Under the pieces are notes generated by a model. That model saw only the letters and a list, made by a program, of their open reading frames with translations, made no database searches and was not told where the DNA came from. Both the position numbers and the translations under genes were made by a program. 26,481 bases of DNA from an uncultured Gammaproteobacteria bacterium. GTDB lineage: Bacteria; Pseudomonadota; Gammaproteobacteria; Steroidobacterales; JABDMI01. How positions within the stretch are numbered: position 1 is the first letter of the stretch; every line of letters starts with the position of its first letter. This document shows positions 25,501 through 26,481 of the stretch, piece after piece. The DNA lies in NCBI GenBank assembly GCA_938039225.1, contig CALHVH010000014.1, forward strand, positions 1 to 26,481. The letters run 5' to 3'.

Positions 25501-26481
25501 CGTGATGAAGAACAATCAATAAGCTTTCAATGCATTAATCGTTTTGTTGAAGCTCAAGCATGCGGTGATTTACGCTTAGACATTATTGAAAAAAAATACG
25601 TTTCAACCTTAGTGAAACAACGCAACGGCACTTATCAGTATCAATCTATTGAAAAGAGAAATACTGTTAGCTCTGCGCCTTTAACTATTTCTCAAGCTGG
25701 TTATACGCATAATATTGATACTAATAATACTGGCCAATTTGAATTACATATAGTCAATATGAATGGAGATTCAAGACAGCAAGTAAACTATCAAGTTATA
25801 GGTGCCGCAAATCTAAATGCCGATCTTGAGCAAGATGCTCAATTGGATATTGTTCTAGACAAAAAGGAATACGCAGCTGGTGAGTGGATTGAATTACAAC
25901 TCAAAGCCCCGTATAGCGGTTCGGGCTTAATCAGTATTGAAACCACCAATACTCATCATTTTGAGTGGTTTAAAACCGATAGCACACAAAGCATTCAACG
26001 TATTCAAGTACCTGAAGGCCTACAAGCCAATGCCTATGTGCAAGTTGCCTTTGTTAGAGCACCAAACTCCAAAGAAATCTTCACTGCGCCATTAAGTTAT
26101 GCCATCGCGCCGTTTAATATCTCTCGAAAGAAATATTCTATTGAGTTGGAACTAGATGTACCTGAAAAAGTTATTCCAGGCCAAGAACTGGAAATTACAT
26201 ACAGCAGCGAGCAAGCCGGGCGTATTGCCATATTTGCAGTGGACGAAGGAATTTTACAAGTTGCAAAATATCAAACACCTAAACCATTGAATCACTTCTT
26301 AGAAAAACGTGCTTTGCAAGTCAGTACCTATCAAATGTTCGATTTGTTATTACCGGAGTTTGAACTGATGCAAGAGCTTTCGGCTGCAGGTGGTGGTGCT
26401 TATGACGAAATAGCGGCACGTTCACCACAATTACAAAACCTTAATCCTTTTGCCCGTGTTGTGAAAGACCCTGTAGCGTTT
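22582..26481 (+). CDS. Membrane-anchored alpha-2-macroglobulin family protein, 3' end cut by window
   Basis: The frame is open from ATG 22582 to the window end, giving 1300 residues without a stop. A hydrophilic N-terminus of about 42 residues precedes one membrane helix (about 43-63). No lipobox cysteine is seen, so this is a signal-anchor protein with a large periplasmic part. Repeated beta-sandwich MG domains follow. The family hallmark RGIYRPGETVQL lies near residues 712-723. VDEGILQVAKYQTP and the glycine-rich bait-like segment (AAGGGAYDE, about 1272-1280) lie near the cut end. Bacterial members (YfhM, YfaS) are thought to trap or inhibit foreign proteases in the periplasm. The thioester/terpenoid-cyclase region that decides the subtype is beyond the window. 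A pbpC partner, common for YfhM, is not visible. Confidence 0.92.
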   Translation, partial: MFKSLLQGIAKLFHPIIGSPRWEPAPWMQKSAAGIKRKPKRSFMVLLCFVLLGFAAKFAYTWYLERPQAISFDADFSSISVPSLNSTTPSRLTIKFTVNQESLKKAQDRAEKYSEYEVNIPKNALRLDRSNKASGDQTLANEINLIPFIEGKWHSSDNTLYFTPNKNWPANTEYTVTFAKTLFIDNVSLSAEAFSFQTANWIGETSGEKLHADPNNPSELRFISTFTFTHPIDDASLKEKFKLFVQDENGSGEYVPLEYSLTQDSELTDHAKRLYYVNSKPLKITNATRYLRMQLDKGLKFADTPTYQARPPGSKDIEGTFKEEFKIPNSADFFKVENTQVQIVRDEDNNPQQAMIIELTDTSTLDELKDSLEVYLLPMKYPARPWDKWSSPSEISPNIEELSERLNIELLPIENETSRFFSFIFQAPENRQLFMRFKEGAQSSGGYTTAKDYRALHAAPNYPKEVDIMGVGSVLNRSGNHELGFVARGVEQLRVTVSQVRTDHINHLITQTGGNFQNPNFSYPVSPENISVVHREVLPLALEANGKATYASIDLSGRLQTGKLRSGLFHVQVNGENLDGGSRTQTQRIVLITDIGFITKVNADQTQDVFVQSIESGAPMLKAKVSVLGKNGLSVFEAMTDYRGHVTIPNLQDFKKERQPIAILVERDNDLAYLPINNYQRQLNTSRFSTGGVYWNSNSEQNLRGLVFTDRGIYRPGETVQLGMIVRNFDLSASQQFPVELTITDARNTVVYKKKHKLPRDGFFETELETFNYSSTGNYSANLTLVENREQDINYQHLGNVNFSVEEFQPDKLKIKSKINKEVLSARSDAKISDGSIQGWLKPNEVNFEIDLQNLFGTPAQDRKVTAKYRLQQSEFGFKAFKDYRFSDPYDYSLNTSYNYQRELDNQRTDNAGSASFNIDLDDFAGGNYRLNFDTSGYEQNGGRSVQARNTALFSPRDFLIGYKVSGDLSYLKRDEEQSISFQCINRFVEAQACGDLRLDIIEKKYVSTLVKQRNGTYQYQSIEKRNTVSSAPLTISQAGYTHNIDTNNTGQFELHIVNMNGDSRQQVNYQVIGAANLNADLEQDAQLDIVLDKKEYAAGEWIELQLKAPYSGSGLISIETTNTHHFEWFKTDSTQSIQRIQVPEGLQANAYVQVAFVRAPNSKEIFTAPLSYAIAPFNISRKKYSIELELDVPEKVIPGQELEITYSSEQAGRIAIFAVDEGILQVAKYQTPKPLNHFLEKRALQVSTYQMFDLLLPEFELMQELSAAGGGAYDEIAARSPQLQNLNPFARVVKDPVAF

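Overview
The window is 26.5 kb of AT-rich, gene-dense bacterial chromosome. Gene order and gene content point to a gammaproteobacterium. The block yibN-like rhodanese, grxC, secB and gpsA sits opposite gpmI, envC, ctpA and yibQ, an arrangement shared with Pseudomonas and relatives. A heme A / SURF1 / DUF2909 block indicates an aerobe with an aa3-type cytochrome oxidase. I cannot name the genus from sequence alone. No rRNA, tRNA, CRISPR array, insertion sequence or phage gene was seen.

Positions 1-6157 are the accessory part and the most interesting. Three minus-strand genes encode a receiver domain fused to a PIG-L (LmbE-like) de-N-acetylase, an ATP-grasp ligase and a membrane GT2 glycosyltransferase that runs off the left edge. 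Across a 265-bp divergent control region, three plus-strand genes encode a soluble hybrid histidine kinase, a NarL/LuxR-type response regulator and a low-molecular-weight protein tyrosine phosphatase. I read this as one two-component-controlled glycan or glycoconjugate module. In it the deacetylase itself, as well as transcription, may be switched by phosphorylation. Substrate and product are not deducible here.

Positions 6177-13685 are housekeeping. The minus-strand run is rhodanese, glutaredoxin 3, SecB and glycerol-3-phosphate dehydrogenase, driven by an extended -10 promoter near 8545. The plus-strand run is phosphoglycerate mutase, EnvC (amidase activator), the CtpA protease and a YibQ-type divergent polysaccharide deacetylase, so glycolysis is followed by envelope and cell-division functions. 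EnvC has no ATG, GTG or TTG that would include its signal peptide; an ATT at 10212 is the best candidate start.

Positions 13728-17770 hold an ArsC/LMW-phosphatase-fold reductase, then the oxidase assembly genes ctaB, ctaA, a Sco-like CxxxC protein and SURF1 on the minus strand, with DUF2909 diverging from SURF1 only 24 bp away. Oxidase structural subunits are absent.

Positions 17844-26481 hold an unrecognised four-helix membrane protein, NAD-malic enzyme with a perfect bidirectional terminator, a lipoprotein S9A oligopeptidase, and the first 1300 residues of a membrane-anchored alpha-2-macroglobulin that continues past the right edge.
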